Below, piece by piece: positions 28,034 through 35,494 of a stretch of 64,000 nucleotides of DNA (positions are counted from its first letter, which is position 1; every line of letters starts with the position of its first letter). Made by a program: the position numbers and the translations under genes. The notes under the pieces were generated by a model. The model worked only from the letters and a program-made list of their open reading frames with translations, had not been told where the DNA came from and made no database searches. The stretch is from Candidatus Polarisedimenticolia bacterium (lineage in GTDB: Bacteria; Acidobacteriota; Polarisedimenticolia; Gp22-AA2; AA152). Where the stretch lies: NCBI GenBank assembly GCA_036004685.1, contig DASYRE010000062.1:1-64000 (forward strand). The letters are read 5' to 3'.

Positions 28034-28354
28034 ATGCTGGGCAAGAGTCATTGGATCGGCAAGACCATCGCTCTGGCCGTCATGGCGATCGCGGGCGTGG
28101 CGCTCATGGCCGCCTTCGACCCGGCGGGGCTGTCCGCGGACACTTCGCGCCCCACGATGGTCTGCGCCGCGCCCGAGAACGGCGCTCCGGCCGTCGCGCA
28201 GCCCGACCAGGAGGGCAGCCAGCCCGAGCCGGCGGCCATCTGCCGGCTGCGCCCGGAGTGCTCCGTCGATTCCGACTGCGACGCGAAGTGCGGCGCCGGT
28301 CAAGGGAAGTGCGTGCACAGCAACTGCCCGATTCGGATCTGTAAGTGCAGCTGA
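28034..28354 (+). CDS. Small secreted Cys-rich protein
   Basis: The 106-aa protein has a signal peptide or anchor (TIALAVMAIAGVALMAAF). Nine cysteines follow, eight of them in the last 37 residues: C70, C76, C82, C86, C93, C98, C103 and C105, with D-S-D-C-D-A-K-C spacing. A compact disulfide-rich mini-domain is likely. GGAGA lies 8 nt before the ATG. It is 61 nt upstream of a Kazal-like gene and may share its transcript. It is not recognisable as a toxin family member. Confidence 0.7.
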   Translation: MLGKSHWIGKTIALAVMAIAGVALMAAFDPAGLSADTSRPTMVCAAPENGAPAVAQPDQEGSQPEPAAICRLRPECSVDSDCDAKCGAGQGKCVHSNCPIRICKCS

Positions 28355-28415
28355 GGCCGGAGCGATTGCCCGGGCGATCGGGCCGTCGCAGGCGTCAAAT
28401 CCGACGGGGTGACCG

Positions 28416-28637
28416 ATGCTCAAGGTATTCGCTGTCGCGGCGGCCGCGCTGACCATGCTTCTGGGCGGGCCGGCCGCGAACGAGCCGGCGACCGGCAAGC
28501 GCCCCCCTTCGATCTCCACCGAAGGGATTTGTCCGCAAATCTATGCTCCGGTCATCTGCGACAACGGCAAGGTCTATCCCAACCAGTGCGTCGCCGACCA
28601 GCATCACGCCAAGCACTGCGTGCCGTACGGAATCTGA
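28416..28637 (+). CDS. Small secreted Kazal-like protease-inhibitor domain protein
   Basis: The 73-aa protein has a signal peptide (MLKVFAVAAAALTMLLGG). A four-cysteine mature domain follows: C39-P-x2-Y-A-P-V-x-C48-x-N-G-x-x-Y-x-N-x-C58-x-A-x7-C68. This matches the central Kazal signature (C-x-x-x-Y-x-P-V-C-G-x-x-G-x-x-Y-x-N-x-C). Kazal domains are serine-protease inhibitors, mostly eukaryotic but occasionally bacterial. The reactive-site region before the second Cys is short, so inhibition is unproven. It is convergent with the lanthipeptide exporter. Confidence 0.75.
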   Translation: MLKVFAVAAAALTMLLGGPAANEPATGKRPPSISTEGICPQIYAPVICDNGKVYPNQCVADQHHAKHCVPYGI

Positions 28638-28649
28638 TCTTCACGAAGT

Positions 28650-28678
28650 CCGGGAGCCGGGCGCCCCCCGGCTCCCGG
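28650..28678. terminator. GC-rich hairpin between convergent genes
   Basis: A perfect 12-bp stem pairs CCGGGAGCCGGG (28650-28661) with CCCGGCTCCCGG (28667-28678). It lies 12 nt after the Kazal-like gene and 90 nt past the lanT stop on the other strand. No T-run follows, so termination is plausible rather than certain. Confidence 0.55.
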
Positions 28679-28768
28679 TTGCGATCCGAACGACGCGCCG
28701 CTTGCCGGAAGCTCCCGCCGCCAGGCTCAACCCGCCGCCTCGAGCGCCTCCCAGCGCATCGGCCGACC

Positions 28769-30904
28769 TCACGACGCCTCCTCAGGCTCTCCCCACATCC
28801 GCGCATAGGGCCCGTCCCGCCGGAGGAGCTCCTCATGCGTCCCAGCCTGGGCGATCCGGCCCTTCTCCAGGACGATCACGCGATCGGCGGCCGCGGCGAC
28901 GTGAAGGCGATGCGTCACGATGATCCGCGTGCAGCGCAGCGCTTCCAGGCCTCCATAGATCCGCCGCTCGGTCAGTCGATCCACCGCCGCCGTCGCCTCG
29001 TCGAGAATCATCACGCCGGGGCGCAGCGCGATCGCGCGGGCCAGACAGAGGCGTTGTCGCTGTCCTCCGCTCAGGTGAAGGCCCCCGGCTCCGACGGGCG
29101 TCGCCAGGATCAGGGGCATCCTCTCGACGTCCTCGAGCAGGCAGGCAATCTCCAGGGCCTTGTAAACGTCCTCCACCGGGATGTCGCGGCCCAGGGTGAC
29201 GTTCTCGTGCACCGTGCCGCCGGCCAGGATGTTCTCCTGGAAGACGCAACCGATGCGGGCGCGGAGATCGGCCCGGTCGTAGCGATCCACGGCGAGGCCG
29301 TCGACCCGCATCTCGCCCCGCGTGGGCTCGTAAAGGGTGGCCAGGAGCTTCGCCAGGGTCGATTTCCCGCAGCCCGTGCGGCCGACAATCACGGTCATCT
29401 TCCCCGCCTCGATCTCCAGATCGATCCCCTCCAGGACCGGGTCGCTCGATTTCGAGTATTGGAACGCGACGTCGCGCAGAAGGAAATCACCGCGCAACCC
29501 TTCCACGGGGGCTGCCGCTTCCGCGGGCCCCATCGATTCGACCCGGGTGCTGAGGAGCTCGTCGGCCCGCCGGAGATACTCCGCGGTGCTCCGAAATCGA
29601 TACGCTCCGGCCGCCAGCGCGGAGACGGGACCGAGACAGACGCCCGCGAGGGAGAAGAAGGCGACCGCCGCGCCGACGCTCACGTGACCCCGGATGGCCA
29701 TCGCCGCCCCCGTCGCCAGCACGAGGAATTGGGCGCCGGTTTGGGCCGCCAGCAACAACCCCTCCCAGAAGGCGCTCCGGCGGCGGCGACCGAGGCGGGC
29801 CGCCACGCGCTCCTCCAGCAGCCGCGACCAGATGGGCTCCGTCCGCCGGATCCCCACCATCTTGACGTCGGCGATCCCGCCGAGCGCCTCGGCCGCGAAA
29901 TTGTAGAGTCGCGCGTTCGACAGGATGTCGCGGATGAACTCATCCAGACTGGCTCGATGGGCGAACCAGGTGAGCACCCCCTGGAGGAGCGCGGCGGCGA
30001 TGACGAGTCCGCTCATCTGCGGATAGAGGGCGAACAGCGCCACCAGAGCGGTGATCGCCAGAAGCGCGTCCAGGAAGGCCGAGAGCACCTGATCCAGCAG
30101 CTCGTCGAGGACCATGTCGGCGCCCTGCACGCGCATGACCAGGTCCTCCACGGGCCGCCCGTGGAAAAACGGAAGCGGAAGGTGCAGCAGGTGGCGGAAG
30201 ACGCGATCCAGCGTGTCCCGGCTCACGTCGCGGGAAAGAGACGCCATGGCGCGGCCGCGGACCCAGGCGACGAGGGCGTAGCCGGCGACCAGGGCCGGCA
30301 CGCCGGCGGCCATCAGGGCGACCAGGGACAGGGATCTCGCCGGAATCAAGCGATCCACGACGAAGGCGAGGGCCGCCGGGAGGGCGAAGGCCATTCCCTG
30401 CAGGCACAGCGAGAGGGCCACGAGAGCCAGGATCAGGCGCGATCGCGCCCGAGCGACCGATTTCAGGAACGTCATCCAGGATCGGTTCCGCTTCCTCGTG
30501 AAGGCGGGTGTGGGCTCGAAGAGGACGAGGACACCGGAGAATTCCTCCAGAAACGCGGCCATCCCCCGATCGAGCCGGCCGCGCATCGGATCGACCACCC
30601 GCACCGACTTTCCCGGACGGCAGCGCTCCAGGACGACGAAATGGCCCGTTCGGTAGTGGGCGATGGCGGGCAGCGGCACGTTCCGCAGCGCCGAGGGATT
30701 CTCGGCTCTCACGCCCCGCGCCTGCATCCCCAGCTCGCGGCCCACCCGGACCAGCTCGTACCCGGTCGTCCCGTCACGGCTCGTTCCGAGTCGCTCGCGA
30801 ATGTCGTCCACCGAGGAGTCGCGGCCATGCCAGGCCATGACCATCGCCAGACACGCCGGACCGCAATCGTATTGGAGAGCGGTGGGAAGCCACGGAACCC
30901 TCAC
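28769..30904 (-). CDS. lanT: Lanthipeptide ABC exporter with C39 leader peptidase (PCAT)
   Basis: This 711-aa protein removes the leader from modified precursors and exports the core. The N-terminal C39 peptidase domain is intact: Q11, catalytic C14 in LQYDCGPACLA, H88 in HFVVLE and D105 in VVDP. Six transmembrane helices (about 150-430) follow, then an ABC nucleotide-binding domain with Walker A VGRTGCGKST, signature LSGGQRQR and Walker B VMILDEAT. The GTG start overlaps the lanM stop (GTGA) and has AGGAGG 5 nt upstream, inside lanM. It is the last gene of the lanthipeptide operon. Self-protection genes (LanFEG) are not seen nearby. Confidence 0.95.
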   Translation of the reverse strand: MRVPWLPTALQYDCGPACLAMVMAWHGRDSSVDDIRERLGTSRDGTTGYELVRVGRELGMQARGVRAENPSALRNVPLPAIAHYRTGHFVVLERCRPGKSVRVVDPMRGRLDRGMAAFLEEFSGVLVLFEPTPAFTRKRNRSWMTFLKSVARARSRLILALVALSLCLQGMAFALPAALAFVVDRLIPARSLSLVALMAAGVPALVAGYALVAWVRGRAMASLSRDVSRDTLDRVFRHLLHLPLPFFHGRPVEDLVMRVQGADMVLDELLDQVLSAFLDALLAITALVALFALYPQMSGLVIAAALLQGVLTWFAHRASLDEFIRDILSNARLYNFAAEALGGIADVKMVGIRRTEPIWSRLLEERVAARLGRRRRSAFWEGLLLAAQTGAQFLVLATGAAMAIRGHVSVGAAVAFFSLAGVCLGPVSALAAGAYRFRSTAEYLRRADELLSTRVESMGPAEAAAPVEGLRGDFLLRDVAFQYSKSSDPVLEGIDLEIEAGKMTVIVGRTGCGKSTLAKLLATLYEPTRGEMRVDGLAVDRYDRADLRARIGCVFQENILAGGTVHENVTLGRDIPVEDVYKALEIACLLEDVERMPLILATPVGAGGLHLSGGQRQRLCLARAIALRPGVMILDEATAAVDRLTERRIYGGLEALRCTRIIVTHRLHVAAAADRVIVLEKGRIAQAGTHEELLRRDGPYARMWGEPEEAS

Positions 30905-33900
30905 CGGCGCCTCCTGAATTCGCCGGGAGGATCCATCAGGAGGATGGAGGGAACGCGGTCGGGGTCGGCGGCGCGCAGCAATCCGTAGCCGATCCCCGCG
31001 AGACCGTTCATCAACCCCGGAGCTTCGATGTTCGCCACCGTCCCGCAAATCCAGCCGTCGTTTTCCACGCTCCTCAAGATGGCGCGCAGCAGGCGACCCT
31101 CCTGCTCCGCGAGCTTCGGGTCGTTCCTTTCGCGCCGCGCCTGGAGGATGAAGTCGAGATTGCCCAGATCGCCGTGGCAGAGGCTGTGGTTCTTTCCGAA
31201 GCCTCGCTCCAGGGTGAGAGCCAGACAGCGATCGAGATCCTCCCGCAGGCCCGGCGCGTCGAGATGCCGGCAGGCCCGCAACAACGCGAGACCGATGCCA
31301 GGCGAGCCGTAGCACCAGCTCATCGCCAGCGCCTTCTCCGCGGCCGAGAGCTTGCCGCGCCCGGCCGTCGCGGGCGGCGCCGCTTCCTCGTCCGTCACTT
31401 TCCCAATCGACTCGCTTTCGAAGGCGAAGCCGCCCGAGGCGGCGTCCTTGAAGCGCGCGTCGCCGGTGACCTGCGCCAGCTCGAGAAGCGCGAAGGCGAT
31501 CCCCGCCGCTCCGTGAGAAAAGCCGGTCTGCGGCTCGTCCCCCCCGACCTCGGTGAGCCACGAGATTCCCCCTCCGGCCGGACGCGCCTTCGCCAGCAGC
31601 CGCTCCCCGCATTGGCGGGCCACCTCCAGCGCGCGAGGCGAGCCGTTCAAGCGGTGCAAGGCCAGCAGCGCGGCGATCGCCCCCGCGGCCCCCGCGACGA
31701 CGTCGAGGAAGGTGTCCCGCTCCAGGCGCTCCGCGATCCGCTCGATCATCGCTTCAGCCGTATCGAGGAGGGCCGGGTCTCCCTGAAGCGCGCCGAGATG
31801 GGCCAGAGCGTAGAGGACGCCGCCCCAGCCCTGGAACATCCCGATGTTCGGGACCTGATCCCCGACCCGCTGAAGTCGCACAAGAAGCGTCTCCATACCG
31901 CGACCGGCCATCTCCATCCAGCGGTCCTCCCCCGTCGCGGAGGACAGGTAGGCGAGAAAGAGAGCGATGCCCGGAGTCCCCGCGTAGAGATCTTCGGGCA
32001 TCGGGAACAACGACCAGATCTGATTCCTCAAGTCGAGACCTACCCAGGTGAGATATCGATCGTCCCGGACGGCCATCCGCTCGAACCAGTCTCCCAGCCG
32101 CCTCGCCGCGGCGACGAGCCGGGACTTCACCTGGGGATCCCCACGAGGCTCTCCAGGGTCCGACAGCGAGAAACCGGGCCATTCCCCTTTGTACCGATTC
32201 AGAAGAAGCGTGCCGAGGGAGACGCGCGTGAGCCACGCCTGCCGGTCGAGGTCCTCCTCCCCCATGCCGGCGATCCGGCGACGCACCTCCTCGAGGGCCG
32301 GCTCGGGGAAGAACCGCGGAACGCGCTTCTCGCGGCTGGTCCAGAGATCCGCGGATCCGGGATTCGCCCCGAAATAGGGAACGTCTCCGGCGAGCAGATC
32401 CAGGCGTTCGTGGCCGGCGATCTGCTCGATGGCGGGAAACTCCTCCACCCCGACCCAGAGGCGGTCCAAAAAGCGGTCGCGGTCGAGGGCATCGCGCAGG
32501 AAATCGGGATGGAAGCTCTCCTCCAGGAGCAAGCCGTAAGCCCGCGTCGATCGAAGCACCGCCCGGCCGGCGTCGTCCTTGAAAAGGACGATCGGGCCGT
32601 CCTGAGCCAGCAGTTCTTCGCGATGGCGCAGCAGAAGCCGGTAGACGCTGCGAAATCCCGACTCCACCTCGCCGATGTGGTCGGCCGCCTCCACTTCCTT
32701 GCCTTGGAGGGTGGGGAGGTTCTTGCCGGCCCCCATCGGGAGCCGTTTTTTCACGGCCGACATTTCGTCGCTGCCGGAGCGCTCCCATTCGAGCGTCCGG
32801 TCGGGAGAAGGCTTGCCGGCCACCGAAGCCACGCCGCTCAAATCGGATCCCGTGAATCCCTCATCCTCGCCCACGCGGAACGGGAGGAGACCCACTCGCA
32901 GCACCGATTGGCTCAGGACGCGGGCTGCCAGGCGCTCATCGGGCTTCTCCGACTCGGGCCTCGGCACCTTCGGATGGAGCAGCGACTCGAGATCGATCGG
33001 GACGGGTTGATCTCCGCAGGCAATCAGGTTCTCGAAGTGGAAGTCCACGGCGCCGATGGCGTAGAGGACCGCCAGCAAGCCGCCGAGTCTCACGTGATAA
33101 CGACCGATCGCGCCCTCCGTGGCGCACTCGCCTGCCTGGGCGAATTCGATCCAACCGTGGCTTCCGCGGTCCAGGACGCGCAGCGTCCGGAACGGCGGAT
33201 GATCTCCACGCTGGTTCAACCACCCCAGGAGACGTTGAAAATGAGCGTCCATCCCCAGGGGACGCGGCTTGTAGACCAGCGCGCCGCCCTTCGCGAGCTT
33301 CACGATCACCACGCTGCGGCCGCCGCGGTGCGAATCTCCGGCGCTCATCTCCAGCCCGGCGAGCGGCCCCGGATCCTCCCCCGCGAAAAAAACGTCCTGC
33401 AGCATCAGCCAGTCCGCCGAAAACCGGCGCAGGAACTCCAAGGAGACGTCGACCCAGGTCACCGTCAGCTCGACGAGCTGTCGGGCGAGAACCGGATACT
33501 CTCGAAGCAGCGCCGTGGCGGGCGCGAACCGGCGCAATTGTCCGACGAAGCTCCCGAACCGCTCTTCCGGGGTCGAGCCCGACAGTCTGCCTTCCATGCG
33601 GGCGACGTTCAGCTCCAGGACCAGCGTCCGATCCATCATCCAGAGCAGCCTCGGAAAGAGCGACGAGAAGATCAGCCGCTCGGCCTCCAGCGGCTCCCAG
33701 GGATGGGTCGCCGGGCCGGGAGGGATCATGGTGAGGCCCGCTCGGAAGCGCTTCAGCCCGAAATCCACCAGCGGGACGGCGAGGTTCAGGAAGCCGGCCA
33801 GGGGGTTATTGCGGATCGATTCCGGCAGCTCGAGCGAGTCGGCGCCGCGCCATTCCGGAAGAGAATAGGCCTCGGCGAGATCCGCCAGCCACGGCGACCC

Positions 33901-34164
33901 AGCCTCCGAGCCCAGCGCTTCGGGGGCGACCTCCAGCAGCGCCCGGAACTTCGCCTCGTCCAGACCGTCGGCGGCCAGCCGCCGGACGAGCCAGTCGGCC
34001 CGGTCAAAGGGCGCCTGCCGCTTCCATGATTCGAAGAGGAACCGGGCCCGCTGCGATTCCTCGGCCGATGCGGATCGTGTCGAAGGCCTTGCCGCGATTC
34101 GGGACTTTCTTTCGGCCAGGGTCAGGGCCCGGTTCCAGTCGGCCGTCTCGAACTCGGAGATCAT
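30901..34164 (-). CDS. lanM: Class II lanthipeptide synthetase LanM
   Basis: This bifunctional enzyme of 1087 aa dehydrates Ser/Thr of precursor cores and then adds Cys thiols to form (methyl)lanthionine rings. The N-terminal dehydratase (DUF4135) shows VYKPRPLGMDAHFQRLL, DFHFENLI and PIDLESLLHP kinase-like motifs. The C-terminal LanC cyclase has the zinc ligands C951, C996 and H997 (SWCYGSPG and LCHGDLGN) and an SHGAAG helix. Length is typical. ATG at 34164 has AGGA 8 nt upstream; ATG at 34173 is an alternative. It lies 72 nt after lanA3, separated from it by a terminator-like hairpin, and is coupled to lanT. All catalytic residues appear intact. Confidence 0.97.
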   Translation of the reverse strand: MISEFETADWNRALTLAERKSRIAARPSTRSASAEESQRARFLFESWKRQAPFDRADWLVRRLAADGLDEAKFRALLEVAPEALGSEAGSPWLADLAEAYSLPEWRGADSLELPESIRNNPLAGFLNLAVPLVDFGLKRFRAGLTMIPPGPATHPWEPLEAERLIFSSLFPRLLWMMDRTLVLELNVARMEGRLSGSTPEERFGSFVGQLRRFAPATALLREYPVLARQLVELTVTWVDVSLEFLRRFSADWLMLQDVFFAGEDPGPLAGLEMSAGDSHRGGRSVVIVKLAKGGALVYKPRPLGMDAHFQRLLGWLNQRGDHPPFRTLRVLDRGSHGWIEFAQAGECATEGAIGRYHVRLGGLLAVLYAIGAVDFHFENLIACGDQPVPIDLESLLHPKVPRPESEKPDERLAARVLSQSVLRVGLLPFRVGEDEGFTGSDLSGVASVAGKPSPDRTLEWERSGSDEMSAVKKRLPMGAGKNLPTLQGKEVEAADHIGEVESGFRSVYRLLLRHREELLAQDGPIVLFKDDAGRAVLRSTRAYGLLLEESFHPDFLRDALDRDRFLDRLWVGVEEFPAIEQIAGHERLDLLAGDVPYFGANPGSADLWTSREKRVPRFFPEPALEEVRRRIAGMGEEDLDRQAWLTRVSLGTLLLNRYKGEWPGFSLSDPGEPRGDPQVKSRLVAAARRLGDWFERMAVRDDRYLTWVGLDLRNQIWSLFPMPEDLYAGTPGIALFLAYLSSATGEDRWMEMAGRGMETLLVRLQRVGDQVPNIGMFQGWGGVLYALAHLGALQGDPALLDTAEAMIERIAERLERDTFLDVVAGAAGAIAALLALHRLNGSPRALEVARQCGERLLAKARPAGGGISWLTEVGGDEPQTGFSHGAAGIAFALLELAQVTGDARFKDAASGGFAFESESIGKVTDEEAAPPATAGRGKLSAAEKALAMSWCYGSPGIGLALLRACRHLDAPGLREDLDRCLALTLERGFGKNHSLCHGDLGNLDFILQARRERNDPKLAEQEGRLLRAILRSVENDGWICGTVANIEAPGLMNGLAGIGYGLLRAADPDRVPSILLMDPPGEFRRRR

Positions 34165-34176
34165 TCGCGGCATCCT

Positions 34177-34215
34177 AAAAACCAAGGGCGGGGGGGCCCA
34201 AGAGCCCACCCGCCC
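34177..34215 (-). terminator. Intercistronic attenuator-type hairpin between lanA3 and lanM
   Basis: On the minus strand a 12-bp stem with one mismatch (34204-34215 with 34186-34197) has a 6-nt loop. TTGGTTTTT follows, ending just before the lanM start. A leaky terminator here would let precursor mRNA exceed synthetase mRNA. Confidence 0.7.
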
Positions 34216-34236
34216 TGTTTGCCTAGATCGGGCTCC

Positions 34237-34446
34237 CTAGGGACAACAGCGACGGAAGCGCGAGGTGTCGGTGCAGCACTGGCAGGTTGTTAGCGCCGGA
34301 GCGGCCACGCCCGAGGCTTCTTTCAGCTGCTCGTCGCTGAGGTCGATGAGCCCCGCGGGGTGATTCGGAATCTGGGCGAGCTCTTCGGGGCCGAGGCTGG
34401 CTCGATAGGAAAGATCCTTCCACGCGCGCACGACGTCGAGCTTCAT
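34237..34446 (-). CDS. lanA3: Lanthipeptide precursor 3 (mersacidin/lichenicidin leader type)
   Basis: The 69-aa precursor has a leader of the mersacidin/lichenicidin family: VVRAWKDLSYRASL, NHPAG, then LSDEQLKEASG. The core region after Ser-Gly46 holds the hexapeptide VAAPAL and then TTCQCCTDTSRFRRCCP. It has Thr53, Thr54, Thr59, Thr61, Ser62 as dehydration candidates and five cysteines, so several rings or a disulfide are possible. AAGGAGG lies 6 nt before the ATG. It is followed by the hairpin and lanM. The product is not known; antibacterial activity is assumed only by family. Confidence 0.95.
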   Translation of the reverse strand: MKLDVVRAWKDLSYRASLGPEELAQIPNHPAGLIDLSDEQLKEASGVAAPALTTCQCCTDTSRFRRCCP

Positions 34447-34489
34447 CGGAAACCTCCTTGAAAGATGAACCGGTTTGAAAAGGGCTCGA

Positions 34490-34702
34490 TCAAGGGCAGC
34501 AACGCGATCGCCGGTACGTCTCGGACATGGTGCAGACGGGACTGGTGGTCGCCGGAATCCCCGCCAGGCCTGAGGCCGACTTGAGCTCCTCATCGCTGAG
34601 CTCGACGATTCCGGCAGGATGCGCTGGAATCTGTCCGATCTCGTCCTCGCTCAATCCAGCGCGATACGAGAGGTCCTTCCAGGCGCGGACGATGTCTGGC
34701 AT
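34490..34702 (-). CDS. lanA2: Lanthipeptide precursor 2 (mersacidin/lichenicidin leader type)
   Basis: The 70-aa paralogue has leader blocks IVRAWKDLSYRAGL, AHPAG and LSDEELKSASG. Its core has the hexapeptide LAGIPA followed by TTSPVCTMSETYRRSRCCP. Three cysteines (57, 68, 69) and seven Ser/Thr are available, with C57-T58 and the terminal CCP shared with precursor 3. AAGGAGG lies 7 nt upstream. It is 43 nt from lanA3 and 69 nt from lanA1 on the same strand. Predicted cleavage after Ser-Gly45 by the LanT peptidase is inference from the double-glycine-type position. Confidence 0.95.
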   Translation of the reverse strand: MPDIVRAWKDLSYRAGLSEDEIGQIPAHPAGIVELSDEELKSASGLAGIPATTSPVCTMSETYRRSRCCP

Positions 34703-34771
34703 TGTCGACCCTCCTTGAAATGAGGTCTTGGAAGCAAGCCCTGAGAGGAACGGCGTGACACGAGCCGACCT

Positions 34772-34987
34772 CTAGTTGCAGCAGTGAAACCGACGAAACG
34801 TGTACTCCGTGCAAGTCTTGAAGGTCGTGACGATGATTCCCGCCACTCCCGAGGCGGCCCGAAGCTGATCATCGGTCAGGTCGACGACCCCGGAGGGATG
34901 CTGGGGAAACCCCTTCAAGTCCTCGGGGCTCAGGCTCGCCCGATAAGACGGATCTTTCCACAAACGGACCAGATCGATCGTGACCAT
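34772..34987 (-). CDS. lanA1: Lanthipeptide precursor 1 (mersacidin/lichenicidin leader type)
   Basis: The 71-aa first gene of the cluster has leader blocks LVRLWKDPSYRASLS, QHPSG and LTDDQLRAASG. The core has the hexapeptide VAGIIV then TTFKTCTEYTFRRFHCCN, with C59, C69, C70 and five Thr. It is the most divergent of the three and ends in Asn rather than Pro. AAAGGAGG lies 4 nt before the ATG. Upstream is a putative promoter (35053-35081), so it is the promoter-proximal gene. Confidence 0.95.
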   Translation of the reverse strand: MVTIDLVRLWKDPSYRASLSPEDLKGFPQHPSGVVDLTDDQLRAASGVAGIIVTTFKTCTEYTFRRFHCCN

Positions 34988-35052
34988 CTTGCCTCCTTTT
35001 CAGGAACGCTACGTAGTTGCGTTACGATCCCGTTAAACGCTGGATGGAGGCA

Positions 35053-35081
35053 TTACTACACCTGAATGTCCCGACCGTCAA
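35053..35081 (-). promoter_or_regulatory. Putative promoter of the lanthipeptide operon
   Basis: On the minus strand TTGACG (35076-35081) is separated by exactly 17 nt from TAGTAA (35053-35058), about 65 nt before lanA1. The -35 box is good and the -10 poor. No other gene-like element lies in the 248 nt to the next candidate ORF. Confidence 0.38.
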
Positions 35082-35235
35082 GGAGAAGCTTCCCATGAAG
35101 TTACCTCCGCGAAATGTCTTGACAGCATAAGCCGGCGGACCCTGCAAAACCTCGTTTGGCGCGCGCCGATCGGGCAATTTTGCTGCAAAACTGGAAGCGG
35201 AAGTTCCGGCTCGCCCGTGGCTCCTGGGAAGTGAG

Positions 35236-35427
35236 TTGGATTACGACCGGAGGGAGGCGCTTAGCGTGGCGAAGGACGGACGGCCGGTGGTGGGGTCGCT
35301 TCAGGCGAGTGTGACCCCCAGCGGCGCTCCGCGCTCGCTCACCTTACTCTGGACCGCGGACGGCGGGCTCGTGACGCTCAACGATCTTCTGGCCACGTCA
35401 GGATTCGTGGATCCGGCGGCGCAATAA
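35236..35427 (+). pseudogene. Possible remnant of a HAF-repeat extracellular protein
   Basis: A 63-codon frame opens with TTG and has no ribosome site. Its text (ALSVAKDGRPVVG, then LLWTADGGLVTLNDLLATSG) resembles one repeat of HAF/autotransporter-type extracellular proteins, in which V-x-x-D-G-x-V-V-G and W-T-x-x-G-G-x-x-x-L recur. No signal peptide or further repeats surround it. It may be a decayed fragment between the lanthipeptide operon and the transpeptidases, or spurious. Confidence 0.3.
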
Positions 35428-35494
35428 GTCGATCCGGCAAACGCTTTCCCCGGCTTTCCAAGAACAGGCGGCTTCGCGGGTGGGTCGAGCTGCT

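Noticed and set aside
28409-30988. 859-codon plus-strand ORF opposite the lanT gene
   Set aside because: It is a GC-rich shadow of lanT, with no domain or ribosome signal; it covers the Kazal-like gene in another frame.
31174-34029. 951-codon plus-strand ORF opposite lanM
   Set aside because: It is complementary to lanM and reads as repetitive Arg/Gln/His sequence; lanM has all catalytic motifs.
34988-35235. Plus-strand TTGACA at about 35119 as a promoter
   Set aside because: No acceptable -10 box lies 16-18 nt downstream and no convincing gene follows.
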